The notes beneath the pieces are model-generated. The model had not been told where the DNA came from and did no database searches. It saw nothing but the letters and a program-made list of their open reading frames with translations. DNA of 64,000 nt from UBA7455 sp026713185 (GTDB lineage: Bacteria; Pseudomonadota; Gammaproteobacteria; Pseudomonadales; Azotimanducaceae): NCBI GenBank assembly GCA_963665785.1, contig OY762456.1, positions 2,480,001-2,544,000 on the forward strand. The letters are read 5' to 3'. The position numbers and the translations under genes were made by a program. Of the stretch, positions 50,515-59,633 are shown in pieces (within the stretch, counting starts at the first letter, position 1; every line of letters begins with the position of its first letter).

Positions 50515-51417
50515 ATGATATTTGGCGCTCAGCTCGGTCAGTACACAAATCAAGAATGGCCTCACATCAAGGCGCTCGCGCAGCAGCTCGATGCTGGCCC
50601 GTGGAATAGCTTGTGGCTGTCCGATCACTTCATTCCCCCTGGGGTGGGTGGACATGGATCAGCGCTGGAAGGCTGGACGCTTTTGGCGGGGCTCGCGACG
50701 GTGACCGATCGGATTCGCCTGGGCATTCTTGCCTCCGGCAACACCTACCGGAATCCCGCACACCTCGCAAAGATTGCAACAACGCTTGATCATATGTCCG
50801 GGGGTCGCGTTGAACTGGGACTGGGTGCAGCCTGGTACGAAGAGGAACACCGGGCCTACGGCTGGGATTTCCCTTCGCTGCGGGAACGCAGTGACCGGCT
50901 GGAGGAAGCAACGCAGCTGATCCGATTGTTACTGACCAAAGATCCGGAAGAACTGGTGAGCTTTTCCGGCAAATACTATCAGCTGCAGGATGCACCGATG
51001 TCGCCTCAGACCTCACAGGATGGTCCGATTCCAATTCTGATTGGTGGCAATGGTCAAAAACGGACGCTCCGAACCTGCGCGCGCTATGGTGACACCAGTA
51101 ACCTCGACTTCTGGCACCCAACAGGTGTGGAGTTCTACAAACAGAGTCAGGTGGCCATCGATCGCCATTGTGATGATTTCGGGCGAGACCCAGCCGAGGT
51201 TCGTCGTACGGTCTGTCTGCCAACCCGTATCTTCGATACAGAAGCTGCGTTTAAAAAGTCGCCAGGTCAGCCATGGTACTGCTGGGGTACGGTCAGTATG
51301 GTTCAGGACTACGTCAATGAATTCATCGAGGCCGGCGCTGACGAGGTGATGTTCTGTGGGCTTGGTGGCATCGCAAGCGCCTGGGAGCAGTTGGAAGAGG
51401 TGTTGTCGGTCTTTTAG
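50515..51417 (+). CDS. Luciferase-like (LLM class) flavin/F420-type oxidoreductase
   Basis: It starts at ATG 50515 after AAAGGAG; 300 residues. The bacterial luciferase-like barrel is recognisable: MIFGAQLGQYTNQEW, WLSDHFIPPG, LEGWTLLAGLATVTDRIRLGILASGNTYRNPAHLAKIATTLDHMSGGRVELGLGAAWYEEEH, FSGKYYQLQDAPMSP and IPILIGGNGQKRTLRTCARYGD. The family uses FMN or F420 to oxidise or hydroxylate diverse substrates. The cofactor cannot be decided from sequence alone. It lies between transport and receptor genes of the same orientation, so a catabolic role is inferred. Confidence 0.87.
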   Translation: MIFGAQLGQYTNQEWPHIKALAQQLDAGPWNSLWLSDHFIPPGVGGHGSALEGWTLLAGLATVTDRIRLGILASGNTYRNPAHLAKIATTLDHMSGGRVELGLGAAWYEEEHRAYGWDFPSLRERSDRLEEATQLIRLLLTKDPEELVSFSGKYYQLQDAPMSPQTSQDGPIPILIGGNGQKRTLRTCARYGDTSNLDFWHPTGVEFYKQSQVAIDRHCDDFGRDPAEVRRTVCLPTRIFDTEAAFKKSPGQPWYCWGTVSMVQDYVNEFIEAGADEVMFCGLGGIASAWEQLEEVLSVF

Positions 51418-51654
51418 CGTGTGCGTTCGGGCTTCGGCACGCAAATTGCTGTTGCAACGCCCAAAATTCGGGGTATAGTGGGTATTTACCGCAGTTTGAC
51501 ATCGCCGCTGGGAGAGTCAACTCGCGAACCATAGTGCATGCGTGAAGCGTGCTTTTCAGTCCGCTACCCCCCCCGGCACAGACTACGGCGTAAACGGGGG
51601 ATCCGTGATTACGTCGTTCCTCCGTCCTTATCAACGGATACAGGAGGAAACGCC

Positions 51655-54376
51655 ATGTCCATCAAATTATTTAATCGTGTTGCCGCGACACTGGCCGCGG
51701 CACTCATAACATCACCCGCCATTGCGGCAGACGAAGCAACCGATGAAGACGAACCTCATTACATCGAGGAGATCATCGTCACCGCGGAAAAACGTGAGGA
51801 AAACATCATGGATGTGCCGCTCACGGTTTCCGCGTTTAGTGAGGGAATGATCGAGGAACTGGGTATGACCAATAATCTCGATCTCGAGCAACTGGTACCC
51901 GGACTGCAGTTTGGCGACGACATCGAGAAACTCGGTCATGGCACGGTTATTCGCGGCATCGGCACGAAAGAGGCTGGTCAAACTCACAGAGACCTTGCGG
52001 TGGCGACCTATGTGGATGGCGTTTACTCGCATTCCGCCGATGGTATTGCGCCGAACCTGTTCGATGTTGAACGGTTGGAAGTCGGTCGAGGCCCGCAGGG
52101 AACGCTCAACGGTCGTAATTCCATCGCCGGTTCTATCAGTTATGTCACCAAGAAACCGACAGCTGAATGGGACGTTGGGGTCTTATCGGAATTCACCGAT
52201 CAGTTTACGCAGCGATACAATGTCGCATTTGGCGGTCCGCTCACGGAGCACTTAAGCTTTCGCGTCACGGGAGGTTACTACGAGGGTGATGGTGCGCAAA
52301 AGAATCGCGGATTGGGCGGCGACTACGATGCACCCGACGTAACGAATTTCGCGAATCAGCTTCGATTGGAAACTGAGAGTTTCGACGTCAACGTGCGTTA
52401 TGCGCGAACTCATGATACGGGTGTTGGAAGAACCGAGATCCTGTTGTTTCAGCCAAACCGAAACCAGCCCTTTGAATGTCGTTGGTTGGAGCGAGCAGGT
52501 GATGATTCCTCGATCGCGTTTGACCATGTTCGAGAAGGCGATTTTCCCGGTGAGATCAATGGTCAGACATTTGATTGTAATGGTACAGCAGAAGACCCGC
52601 AAAACATCTGGTATCTAGCGGCAGACCCAAATCCGGCCGTCGAGGACTGTCCATCCGGTATTCTCGCGAATCAATGCGACGATCTGAAAAACGAGGTCGC
52701 CTTGAATCGCCCCGGAGGAACGGACTCGATCCGTGATAGCTGGATCATGAACGCCAGTCTCGACATCACGGATTCGCTAACCGTACGTTATACCGGGGGC
52801 ATCAGCGGTATCGCCCAACATACCTGGAAAGATTCCGATCTTGGCAACCGAGTTGGCAGCGCGACTGACCCGTACCGTTCGGCCGATGGTGGCGTGCCGT
52901 TTTCCGATAGGACTCGTCATGCGCCTTATCAAAACGACAATAAGTCACACGAGCTGCAGCTGTTCTCTAACTATGATGGACCGTTCAACTTCATCGTTGG
53001 GCTATATAAGTACGAGAACACAACGTTTTGGGAAACCGCGAGAACAGACTGGGGCTTTGGAGCATTACCCTTTACCCCCGCAGAGAATGACAGGAGATCT
53101 CAGGCCGCAGGTTATGCAAACTGTGAGGCCGCTCTTGAAGCCAATCCAGGCTGGTTCCTGGCCCGCAATTACCCGACACGGTGTCGGCCAGAGGGCTGGG
53201 ACCTGCTCACCAGCTTCAGCACCGAAGCGTGGTCTTCAACCGAGGCCGTTTTCGCGAGTGCCGACTATGTCATCAACGAGCAGTGGTCACTCTCTGGCGG
53301 CCTGCGCTGGACAGAGGACACCAAGGGACGCGAGCAGGATTTCTCCTATGAGGCCATGTCTTTACATGGTATTGCCGGTGTTGATGGAAACCCGGACGAA
53401 ACCATCTCGATCATTTGGTTAGCGACGGCAAAGGCCACTCTTCCTGATGGAGCGAGTGACCAGAACCCGAGCTGGGATGACATTATCTGGGATGTCAGCC
53501 TGGAATATCGACCAAGGGATGACACGATGTACTATGGGCGTATTTCCAAGGGCTTCCGTGCCGGTGGTTTCAACCAGGCTTCCGGGTTCAACCCACCGAT
53601 TGAGGAGGAGACTCTGATCAATTATGAGCTCGGTGTCAAAGGTCTGTTCCTTAATCAGCGCTTGAACGTTCGTGCCGCAGCATTCTTCGAGGAATACGAT
53701 AATTTCCAGCATTTTGCGGTTGCACTTCATCCGAACCCGACCCCGAACATGGAATCACCGTTAGTTAGGTATACGGACAACATTGACGGTACCACTATCT
53801 GGGGGTTTGAGGCGGAATACAGCTACTACATCAATGATAACTGGAGTCTGAGTGGATTTTATGCCTACCTGGGCTCGGACTTAGGTGTGTTCTCGGCCGT
53901 TCTTTGGGGGGACCCTAATCCACAGTACATGGTATGGGAGTATGTGGAGAACGATGGAACCCCCGCAACAAATGTCGTTCAGTTGCCCACGCCCTGGGGA
54001 GGCGGTCGTCTACCTCAGCAGCCTGAGCACAAAGCAGCGGCAACCCTTAGGTACGAGACCCCACTCGACATGCTGGGTGGTGGTTCACTGCAGTTGCTGG
54101 GTACGCTGAGCTACACCGGCGAACGATTTCCCTGGGCGCAAAACATCGAAAGGCAGAAAATGCGTGCCTACAATCGGCTTGATCTGCGAGCGGCCTGGAC
54201 TTCCGCCGATGACAAGTGGGGCGTGACATTCTATGTGCAAAACGTGATGGATGAAATTGGCTTGTTCGAGTACGTGCCGGATACAACCAAGGCCCCTCTA
54301 TGCTGGTTTGGCAGTTGGTTCACTCACAGAGCCGCGGCAGTTTGGCGTCCAGATTCGCTGGAATCCACAGTTGTAG
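51655..54376 (+). CDS. TonB-dependent receptor with a +1 frameshift near its C-terminus
   Basis: It starts at ATG 51655 after GGAGG. The signal peptide ends SPAIAAD, followed by a TonB box-like region (IEEIIVTAEKREENIMDVPLTVSAFSEGMIE), the plug (LVPGLQFGDD, VIRGIGTKEAGQTHRDLAVATYVDGVYSH, LFDVERLEVGRGPQGTLNGRNSIAGSISYVTKKP) and a large barrel. The frame in which this is read runs on past a strong terminator to 54591. One base later, another frame gives GSLTEPRQFGVQIRWNPQL and a TAG at 54374-54376, the typical last beta-strand of this family. The switch point is near the CCCC run at 54293-54296, so one extra C, or a sequencing error, is likely. It is a receptor for a large or scarce substrate, probably that of the neighbouring enzymes. 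Confidence 0.85.
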
Positions 54377-54385
54377 CTGCAAACC

Positions 54386-54428
54386 TGAGACGTAGTCCGC
54401 AAGGGCTACGTCTCAACACTTTTTCTTT
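54386..54428 (+). terminator. Rho-independent terminator after the TonB-dependent receptor
   Basis: TGAGACGTAG (54386-54395) and CTACGTCTCA (54406-54415) form a perfect 10-bp stem with a 10-base loop, followed by ACAC and a T-rich run (TTTTTCTTT). Its position ten bases after the TAG at 54376 supports that stop as the true end of the receptor gene. Confidence 0.9.
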
Positions 54429-54446
54429 CAAGATACCGGATTCACT

Positions 54447-55232
54447 TTGGACCAGACACAAGCAGAACAACTCAAGGCCGACTTCGATCGAGACGGCTTC
54501 GTCATCATTCGTAATTTCTTCTCCCCGGAACAGCTGGATGAACTCTGCGAACGCGTTGAAGCAGTACTCAGCAAACTACCCAGACCAGTAGTTCCTTTGC
54601 CTGGGTCCAACGTCACCAAGGGCCTGGATAGAATGGATGACTACTTCAAGGAACTGCTGCACAACGGTCCGCAGGTACCTGTCCTCGAGACGCTGCTGGG
54701 CAAGAAACCCGAGCCAACGACCGCCAGTATCTTCACGAAAGATGAGAACACACAAGAGGTACACCCTCACTCGGATGCCATGCAGGGCGGCGTCATCTGG
54801 GTGGCGATTGACGAGGCCAATGCCGAAAACGGCTGTATGCATTTCTTAAAAGGTTCGGACCAGCGGGAAGAAGAATTCGCCCATTTGAGCTCCTCCACAC
54901 CCACTGATCTTTCGGACCACCCGGACCTCTATGAATGCGCGATGGATCCAGGGGATATCGTATTCTTCAGACCCACCACGGTGCACTGGTCAGGCCCCAA
55001 CCACGACGGATCAGTTCGACGTGGGTTTAACTGCTTTTATACCGGCGATCCCGACAAGATGTTCAAAGACTTGAAGGACAAATACACCGAGGAAGAGTGG
55101 GCGGCGATCATGGAGAGTTCGCGTAGCGGACAATTATTGTATGAAGCCCTGCAGGGAGAGGGTTATCGGGGTAACTATGACCAGGTACGGCGTTTCGTCA
55201 AGCACTGGCGCGATGGTCATCGTATGGGATGA
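54447..55232 (+). CDS. Phytanoyl-CoA dioxygenase (PhyH) family Fe(II)/2-oxoglutarate oxygenase
   Basis: The best start is TTG 54447 (MDQTQAEQLKADFDRDGFVIIRNFF), just after the terminator; no strong Shine-Dalgarno is visible. 261 residues. The double-stranded beta-helix has the iron-binding HxD at H108-D110 (EVHPHSDAMQGG) and the distal H180 (TTVHWSGPN), with a 2-oxoglutarate-binding Arg at 191-192 (RRGFN). An F-V-I-I-R-N start is typical of PhyH proteins. The substrate is unknown. Position at the end of the dehydratase-to-receptor block suggests hydroxylation of the imported compound. Confidence 0.88.
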   Translation: MDQTQAEQLKADFDRDGFVIIRNFFSPEQLDELCERVEAVLSKLPRPVVPLPGSNVTKGLDRMDDYFKELLHNGPQVPVLETLLGKKPEPTTASIFTKDENTQEVHPHSDAMQGGVIWVAIDEANAENGCMHFLKGSDQREEEFAHLSSSTPTDLSDHPDLYECAMDPGDIVFFRPTTVHWSGPNHDGSVRRGFNCFYTGDPDKMFKDLKDKYTEEEWAAIMESSRSGQLLYEALQGEGYRGNYDQVRRFVKHWRDGHRMG

Positions 55233-55351
55233 TGTCATCGTCATATCACCGTCTCGTTCTTCTTTGCTGTCTTCCCACACCAGCGTCTCGGTGTCCTCCT
55301 CAAACACCTCCTTCGCTCCACGGAAGTCGGACCTGGCCAGGGGGGAGACAA

Positions 55352-55428
55352 GGGAAGCCCGGAGGGACGCGCTAAGCTTACGCAAATGAATGCCCCAAAG
55401 CCATCTGCGAACAGGCTTAATTAAGCAA
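55352..55428. repeat. MITE-like repeat, right half only
   Basis: 55382-55408 is identical to the right terminal repeat at 41890-41916 (ending GCCCCAAAGCCATCTGC). It is preceded by GGGAAGCCCGGAGGGACGC, matching 41860-41880, and followed by a TTAATTAAGCAA segment. It abuts the 3' end of the phosphotransferase gene, whose stop it supplies or adjoins. Confidence 0.75.
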
Positions 55429-56830
55429 ATTGCCCCCTTACAAGACCACTGTACCTGGGATTATCAATGGCAATCTGGTAAACCGCCATGTTCCTCAAAT
55501 GAACTTTCAGTGCATCATCCTCCAGAGGCTGAGACCCCTCCCGCAATGCCCTTACCAACCGCCAACGCAAAGACACCAGGTCATCATCACAGTGGTAAAA
55601 CGATTGCAAAGACGACAACTCACTATTCCTGTATTCAGTAACCTGCTCCTTTTCGCGTAATACGATATCCGTTGCATTCGCTGCAACTCTGGCCAGGAAT
55701 CGGGTCCTGCCAGAAGTCTCGTTCATCACAATTGTGCGGAGAAATTCACTGGTCTCAGACAGCAATTCATCTACTCCCGGCATCTCAAGATTTTCCCTTT
55801 TATCCTTGATTTCCAGTGGAAAGACCGGACCAGGCATCAACAGATTGACACAGTCTACCTGACCTTCCGAGGTCCTTCTGCCTATCACAGCCCGTTCAAT
55901 GGACCGGTCCGGGCCATTCCGAAAACGTTCCACCATGGTCAGACAGACAATTGACCACCAGAAACTACCAAAGACTTCCCAGAACTTTACTCTTCCCGGG
56001 TCTACAGACAATCCACTGACCTCCTCATATCCCCGGAACAATTCTTCATAAGTACCAAAGCCACCAACAGGTAAAGACTCTCCATAGCGCCATGCGTTAG
56101 TGCAAATCCAGCCCAAATCCCGCATGGGATCTCCTATGTGGGCGATTTCCCAATCCAGGATTCCCACGATACCCTCAGAGGTCACCATGAAATTACCGTT
56201 TCTGAATTCATTGTGAACCAGCGTTGGATTGTATCGGTCCGGTAAATTGTCCATCAACCAGCGACCGGTATAGTCAATCATGGGTTGTGGCACTTCCAAC
56301 AATTGGTAATTGCGCCATGTCTGACTTACAAATTCTTCTGGTGTGATATGCGACAGTCGATCACCAAGGCCACTCTTTTCAATATCAATTCCGTGAATTC
56401 GCGCTATTATTCTGCCGCACTCATATGCCAGCGTTGGACGAATTCCTGCGAATTGATCATCTCTGAGGATGCGGGAACCCAGTGCCTCACCATCCAGCCA
56501 CTCCATGAAAAACCCATCGCCGATGTCATCTTCCCTGGTGAGTACATGGTATATCCTCGGAGCAGGTACACCGGCGCCCCTTGCCACTTCCATCAACATT
56601 GCTTCGCCATCCAGACCGGGACGTGTGTCATGCAGATTTGGATCTTTTACCCGGTACAGGCCACCGGGCGCACGGCGCAAGGCAAGAGGCATTGTGCCGG
56701 ATGTTATTTTGATGACGATGCGATAAGTCTCCTGACTGGCGCCACCGGATAGCCGTTCTGAGGAGACCATACCATTGCAACCATCGATGCGATTGCACAG
56801 AACCCGTTCCAGTTTTTCTTCAAAAGTCAT
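55421..56830 (-). CDS. Aminoglycoside phosphotransferase-fold kinase family protein
   Basis: The ATG at 56830 (MTFEEKLERV) is chosen; an upstream GTG at 56842 would add four residues. The APH/choline kinase fold is clear: LSGGASQETYRIVI (nucleotide loop), MEWLDGEALGSRIL, YECGRIIARIHGID, LVHNEFRNGNFMV (Brenner box) and GILDWEIAHIGDPMRDLGW (metal-binding Asp). The usual catalytic Asp of the HxD box is Glu (codon GAA), so activity may be reduced or altered. Relatives of this kind occur beside acyl-CoA metabolism genes and are probably not antibiotic kinases. About 130 extra residues after the kinase core have no recognisable motif. It lies 26 bases after the FAH-family hydratase gene. Confidence 0.82.
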   Translation of the reverse strand: MTFEEKLERVLCNRIDGCNGMVSSERLSGGASQETYRIVIKITSGTMPLALRRAPGGLYRVKDPNLHDTRPGLDGEAMLMEVARGAGVPAPRIYHVLTREDDIGDGFFMEWLDGEALGSRILRDDQFAGIRPTLAYECGRIIARIHGIDIEKSGLGDRLSHITPEEFVSQTWRNYQLLEVPQPMIDYTGRWLMDNLPDRYNPTLVHNEFRNGNFMVTSEGIVGILDWEIAHIGDPMRDLGWICTNAWRYGESLPVGGFGTYEELFRGYEEVSGLSVDPGRVKFWEVFGSFWWSIVCLTMVERFRNGPDRSIERAVIGRRTSEGQVDCVNLLMPGPVFPLEIKDKRENLEMPGVDELLSETSEFLRTIVMNETSGRTRFLARVAANATDIVLREKEQVTEYRNSELSSLQSFYHCDDDLVSLRWRLVRALREGSQPLEDDALKVHLRNMAVYQIAIDNPRYSGLVRGQFA

Positions 56831-56856
56831 ACTGAGAACCACTTACACTTTTGGGT

Positions 56857-57624
56857 TCACACCGCCTCAAATTCGATCCTGCCGAAAGATCCATAATCTG
56901 CAACATACTGACCCGGAATACAGGGTATCGGCATCCCCAGTGAACCTGTCATCAGGTACTGACCTTCCTTGATCTCATAACCGGCTTCAATAATCTGTTG
57001 AATCAACCAGCCAACAGCGTTCCACTGATTGTCCATTGCATCGCTGCCCTTTCCTTCGTAAGCCTTCTCTCCTTCCCTGTAGAGACTGACAACGACCTCA
57101 TCAGGTTCTATTTCAGTTGCAGCCTGCCCCACCATGAAACTGGCGGAAGCTGAATTTCCAGCCACCAGATCAAAAGTTCCCATACGTTCAGGCTTGTCGA
57201 AGCCGATGTCTGGAAATTCCAGCATCGGAAAAGCGGTTACCAGAGATCGAACTTCTCCAGGCGTCGGAACTTCCCTGATTGATTCCAGTAAACGGTAGCC
57301 GATTTCAGTTTCCAACAGACACTTGCCGAAGCGACCTGTATCAAGGATCTTACCTGTCCGGCACTCACCACTCTGAAACAAGACCCCATATATGGGCGTG
57401 TCAATACCTCGAGCCTTTTGCGCCGCTCTGGACGACAAAGCTGCCTTGAATCCCGATATCGGGTCCGATTGTGCGAGTTCACTCACCAGCGCTTTCTGAA
57501 CCTTGAACGCATCATCCAGAGTCAGGTCACTAAAACCATCTGCCATTACCGGTTTTAAAGCCCCGTTGGCGTGCGCAGTTTTTAATGCATCCTTCCACTT
57601 TTCTATTTCTTCAGTCTTTAACAT
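56857..57624 (-). CDS. 2-keto-4-pentenoate hydratase/FAH-fold family enzyme
   Basis: The ATG at 57624 is preferred because GGAGGA stands nine bases upstream; an earlier in-frame ATG at 57657 lacks one. 255 residues. Family pattern: LDDAFKVQKALVSELAQSDPISGFKAAL, TPIYGVLFQ, LETEIGYRLLESI (the acidic metal-binding E-x-E step), LEFPDIGFDKPERMGTFDLVAGNSASASFMVG and GYEIKEGQYLMTGSLGMPIPCIPGQYVADYGSFGRIEFEAV. Members hydrate 2-oxopent-4-enoate or decarboxylate oxalocrotonate in meta-cleavage pathways, or handle related 2-keto acids. No dioxygenase of a meta pathway is adjacent, so the substrate remains open. Confidence 0.83.
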   Translation of the reverse strand: MLKTEEIEKWKDALKTAHANGALKPVMADGFSDLTLDDAFKVQKALVSELAQSDPISGFKAALSSRAAQKARGIDTPIYGVLFQSGECRTGKILDTGRFGKCLLETEIGYRLLESIREVPTPGEVRSLVTAFPMLEFPDIGFDKPERMGTFDLVAGNSASASFMVGQAATEIEPDEVVVSLYREGEKAYEGKGSDAMDNQWNAVGWLIQQIIEAGYEIKEGQYLMTGSLGMPIPCIPGQYVADYGSFGRIEFEAV

Positions 57625-57792
57625 TCCCGATTCCTCCATCATCATATGCAATTTCACTCATCTGGAACCATCACGGCCAACGCCTGAAGACTATCAGCCG
57701 GGATATTGGCCAGTTCTGCCCTTAAGAAGCCATGTCAATCTCATATCCTGGGAGCATGATGCGGTGAATTCCAGAGATCAAATACCGGGGAC

Positions 57793-58737
57793 TCATAGAA
57801 AAAATCCCGATGTGCGTTCAATAAACCAGTATGTGGCGATAACACCAATAAAATAGCCTACGGCTGTTTGACCAACCACTGCAAACCTGGCCCACTGATT
57901 CACCATTTGCAGCACCAACACGACACCAAGAGCAAACAGGACCTGACCGACTTCTACTCCGATGTTAAAGCATACCAGACCGGTTAACAGCTCTGTCCTG
58001 GGCAACCCTATTTCACTGAGCACTGCTGCAAATCCAAGCCCGTGCAGTAACCCGAATGAAGAAGATACCGCAACAGGATAGTTCCAGGTCAGGTTATTTC
58101 GACGACCCCGGGTAATTTCCACAGCGAGAAACATCACACTCAAGGCAATGACAGCTTCAATTGGCGGCACCGGCAACCTGACAATTTCCATTGCAGCCAG
58201 TGCCAGGGTGATTGAATGCGCCAGGGTGAATCCGGTAATGGTAATGAGAATGCGCCGCCAGGTTCCCGCAATCCAGATCAGGCAAAGAACAAACAAAAGG
58301 TGATCAAAACCGATCCAGATATGCTCAATACCCAACCATGTATACTGCACAGCGACGGTTGCAATTTCCTCTTTCTCCGGTATTTGCCATTCGAGGTCTC
58401 CACCGGTCATTGTAATGGTATGGCTTTCCCCGGTGAGAAAATTCATCTTGATGACTGAGGAATTGGGAACAGCATATCCCGGATACCGAATCGACATCAC
58501 TTCGCCGGCAATATCCTCGCTACAGGTATAAGTGTTACTTCTCCCGGGTTGCGGGTTACAGAATCCGGGAAATTGAATTCCCGGTTGGTTGGATGCCGGA
58601 ATTCCAGGAGGCAGTTTGATGCGAAACGTGTATTGCCCATGGTTCGCTTCGTTCAGTTCGACATACAGAGGACGGAAATCATCCGCCAGGCATAAACCAG
58701 GCAATAACAGCAGCAGCAGAATGAGTTTTCCCTTCAT
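57793..58737 (-). CDS. HupE/UreJ-family membrane protein
   Basis: 314 residues: cleavable signal (LLLLLLPGLCLADD) and an extracytoplasmic N-terminal domain of about 120 residues with a possible disulfide (FCNPQPG ... YTCSED). Then six or so helices with the HupE_UreJ signatures GIEHIWIGFDHLLFVLCLIWIA, TLAHSITLALA, SSSFGLLHGLGFAAVLSEIG and CFNIGVEVGQVLFALGVV. His/Asp/Glu within helices suggest metal transport (Ni or Co in HupE/UreJ), but this longer variant has no proven substrate. Its ATG overlaps the stop of the ppiC-like gene (ATGA), and these two families are often paired. Confidence 0.87.
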   Translation of the reverse strand: MKGKLILLLLLLPGLCLADDFRPLYVELNEANHGQYTFRIKLPPGIPASNQPGIQFPGFCNPQPGRSNTYTCSEDIAGEVMSIRYPGYAVPNSSVIKMNFLTGESHTITMTGGDLEWQIPEKEEIATVAVQYTWLGIEHIWIGFDHLLFVLCLIWIAGTWRRILITITGFTLAHSITLALAAMEIVRLPVPPIEAVIALSVMFLAVEITRGRRNNLTWNYPVAVSSSFGLLHGLGFAAVLSEIGLPRTELLTGLVCFNIGVEVGQVLFALGVVLVLQMVNQWARFAVVGQTAVGYFIGVIATYWFIERTSGFFL

Positions 58738-59633
58738 CTGGAAGAGATCCGTGGTTCTTCAATGAGGATGTCATAGGAATCCCGAACCTGTTGATATATC
58801 TGGTCGAGTTCCTCACGGATTCTGACCTGGACCAAATCATCCACAACTCGTGTGCTGACTTCTTCCAGTGGGGGATAGTATCCGGATTTGACGCTGTTGA
58901 CTAACAACAGGTGATACCCGTATGCAGACCCGAACGGTCCCTGCCACTCGTTATCCTCGGACAGTTCAAATACTATCCGTCCAAATTCTTTACCGAAATG
59001 AGATGCAATCTCTTCCTGTTCCTTGTTGACGTAGTTTCGATGATAGAGAAATCGATCTCCGTGAAAACCAGCCTGATGGAAAGGGACCCCCTTTTCGTTC
59101 AGGATGCGCAATTCCTGATCTGCCATCTCCCGGGCATTATCTTCACCGTTTCGTTCACTGCTGAAATAGACATGAGTAAAGGTAATTTGCGGAGACACAA
59201 AATATCGTTCCCTGTTACCTGAGTAGTAATGATCCAACTCTTCTTCGGTGATCGACAGTGAATCTTGAATAAATCCCTGATTGATATACTCCAACTGGTT
59301 TATCAAACGACGACGGTTACTGTAGTCATTTTTATCAAGGCCCAGAGCAACGGCTTCCCGGTACATCACCTCCTCCCGGATGAAGTCCTGAACGAGTCGT
59401 TCACGTTCATCTGACGTCAGTGATGACAAGTATGATGATGCCGCTTCGAGGCTGAATCGGGGATTCCTGGATCGGATCAATGTCAGTAATTGGCTGTCTC
59501 CCGCCCGGATGGTTCTTGCATCATCCGAGACCTCCCCAGGCAGCAGATCAAATATCAGAAAAAGCAGAAATCCGATAACGATAAAATGCAGTAATGGTTC
59601 CCTGTACCAGTTAACGGGTTTCCTTTCATCCAT
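58734..59633 (-). CDS. PpiC/parvulin-type peptidyl-prolyl isomerase, membrane-anchored
   Basis: It starts at ATG 59633 (MDERKPVNWYREPLLHF), overlapping the stop of the carboxylase alpha gene in ATGGATGA. 299 residues. One N-terminal membrane helix (HFIVIGFLLFLIFDLL), a SurA/PpiD-like chaperone region (LVQDFIREEVMYREAVALGLDKND, ITEEELDHYYSGNRERYF), then a parvulin domain with GPFGSAYGYHLLLVNSVKSGYYPPLEEV. It is inferred to be periplasmic and to help fold the co-encoded HupE-like protein or its partners. Confidence 0.87.
   Translation of the reverse strand: MDERKPVNWYREPLLHFIVIGFLLFLIFDLLPGEVSDDARTIRAGDSQLLTLIRSRNPRFSLEAASSYLSSLTSDERERLVQDFIREEVMYREAVALGLDKNDYSNRRRLINQLEYINQGFIQDSLSITEEELDHYYSGNRERYFVSPQITFTHVYFSSERNGEDNAREMADQELRILNEKGVPFHQAGFHGDRFLYHRNYVNKEQEEIASHFGKEFGRIVFELSEDNEWQGPFGSAYGYHLLLVNSVKSGYYPPLEEVSTRVVDDLVQVRIREELDQIYQQVRDSYDILIEEPRISSR

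Noticed and set aside
51538..51654. Upstream extension of the TonB-dependent receptor
   Set aside because: The extension is Arg-rich and would hide the signal peptide; the ATG at 51655 has GGAGG at the right distance and begins a proper signal sequence.
55134..55389. Short frames on both strands between the PhyH and kinase genes
   Set aside because: They overlap the PhyH end and the dispersed repeat, and neither shows a start signal or domain.
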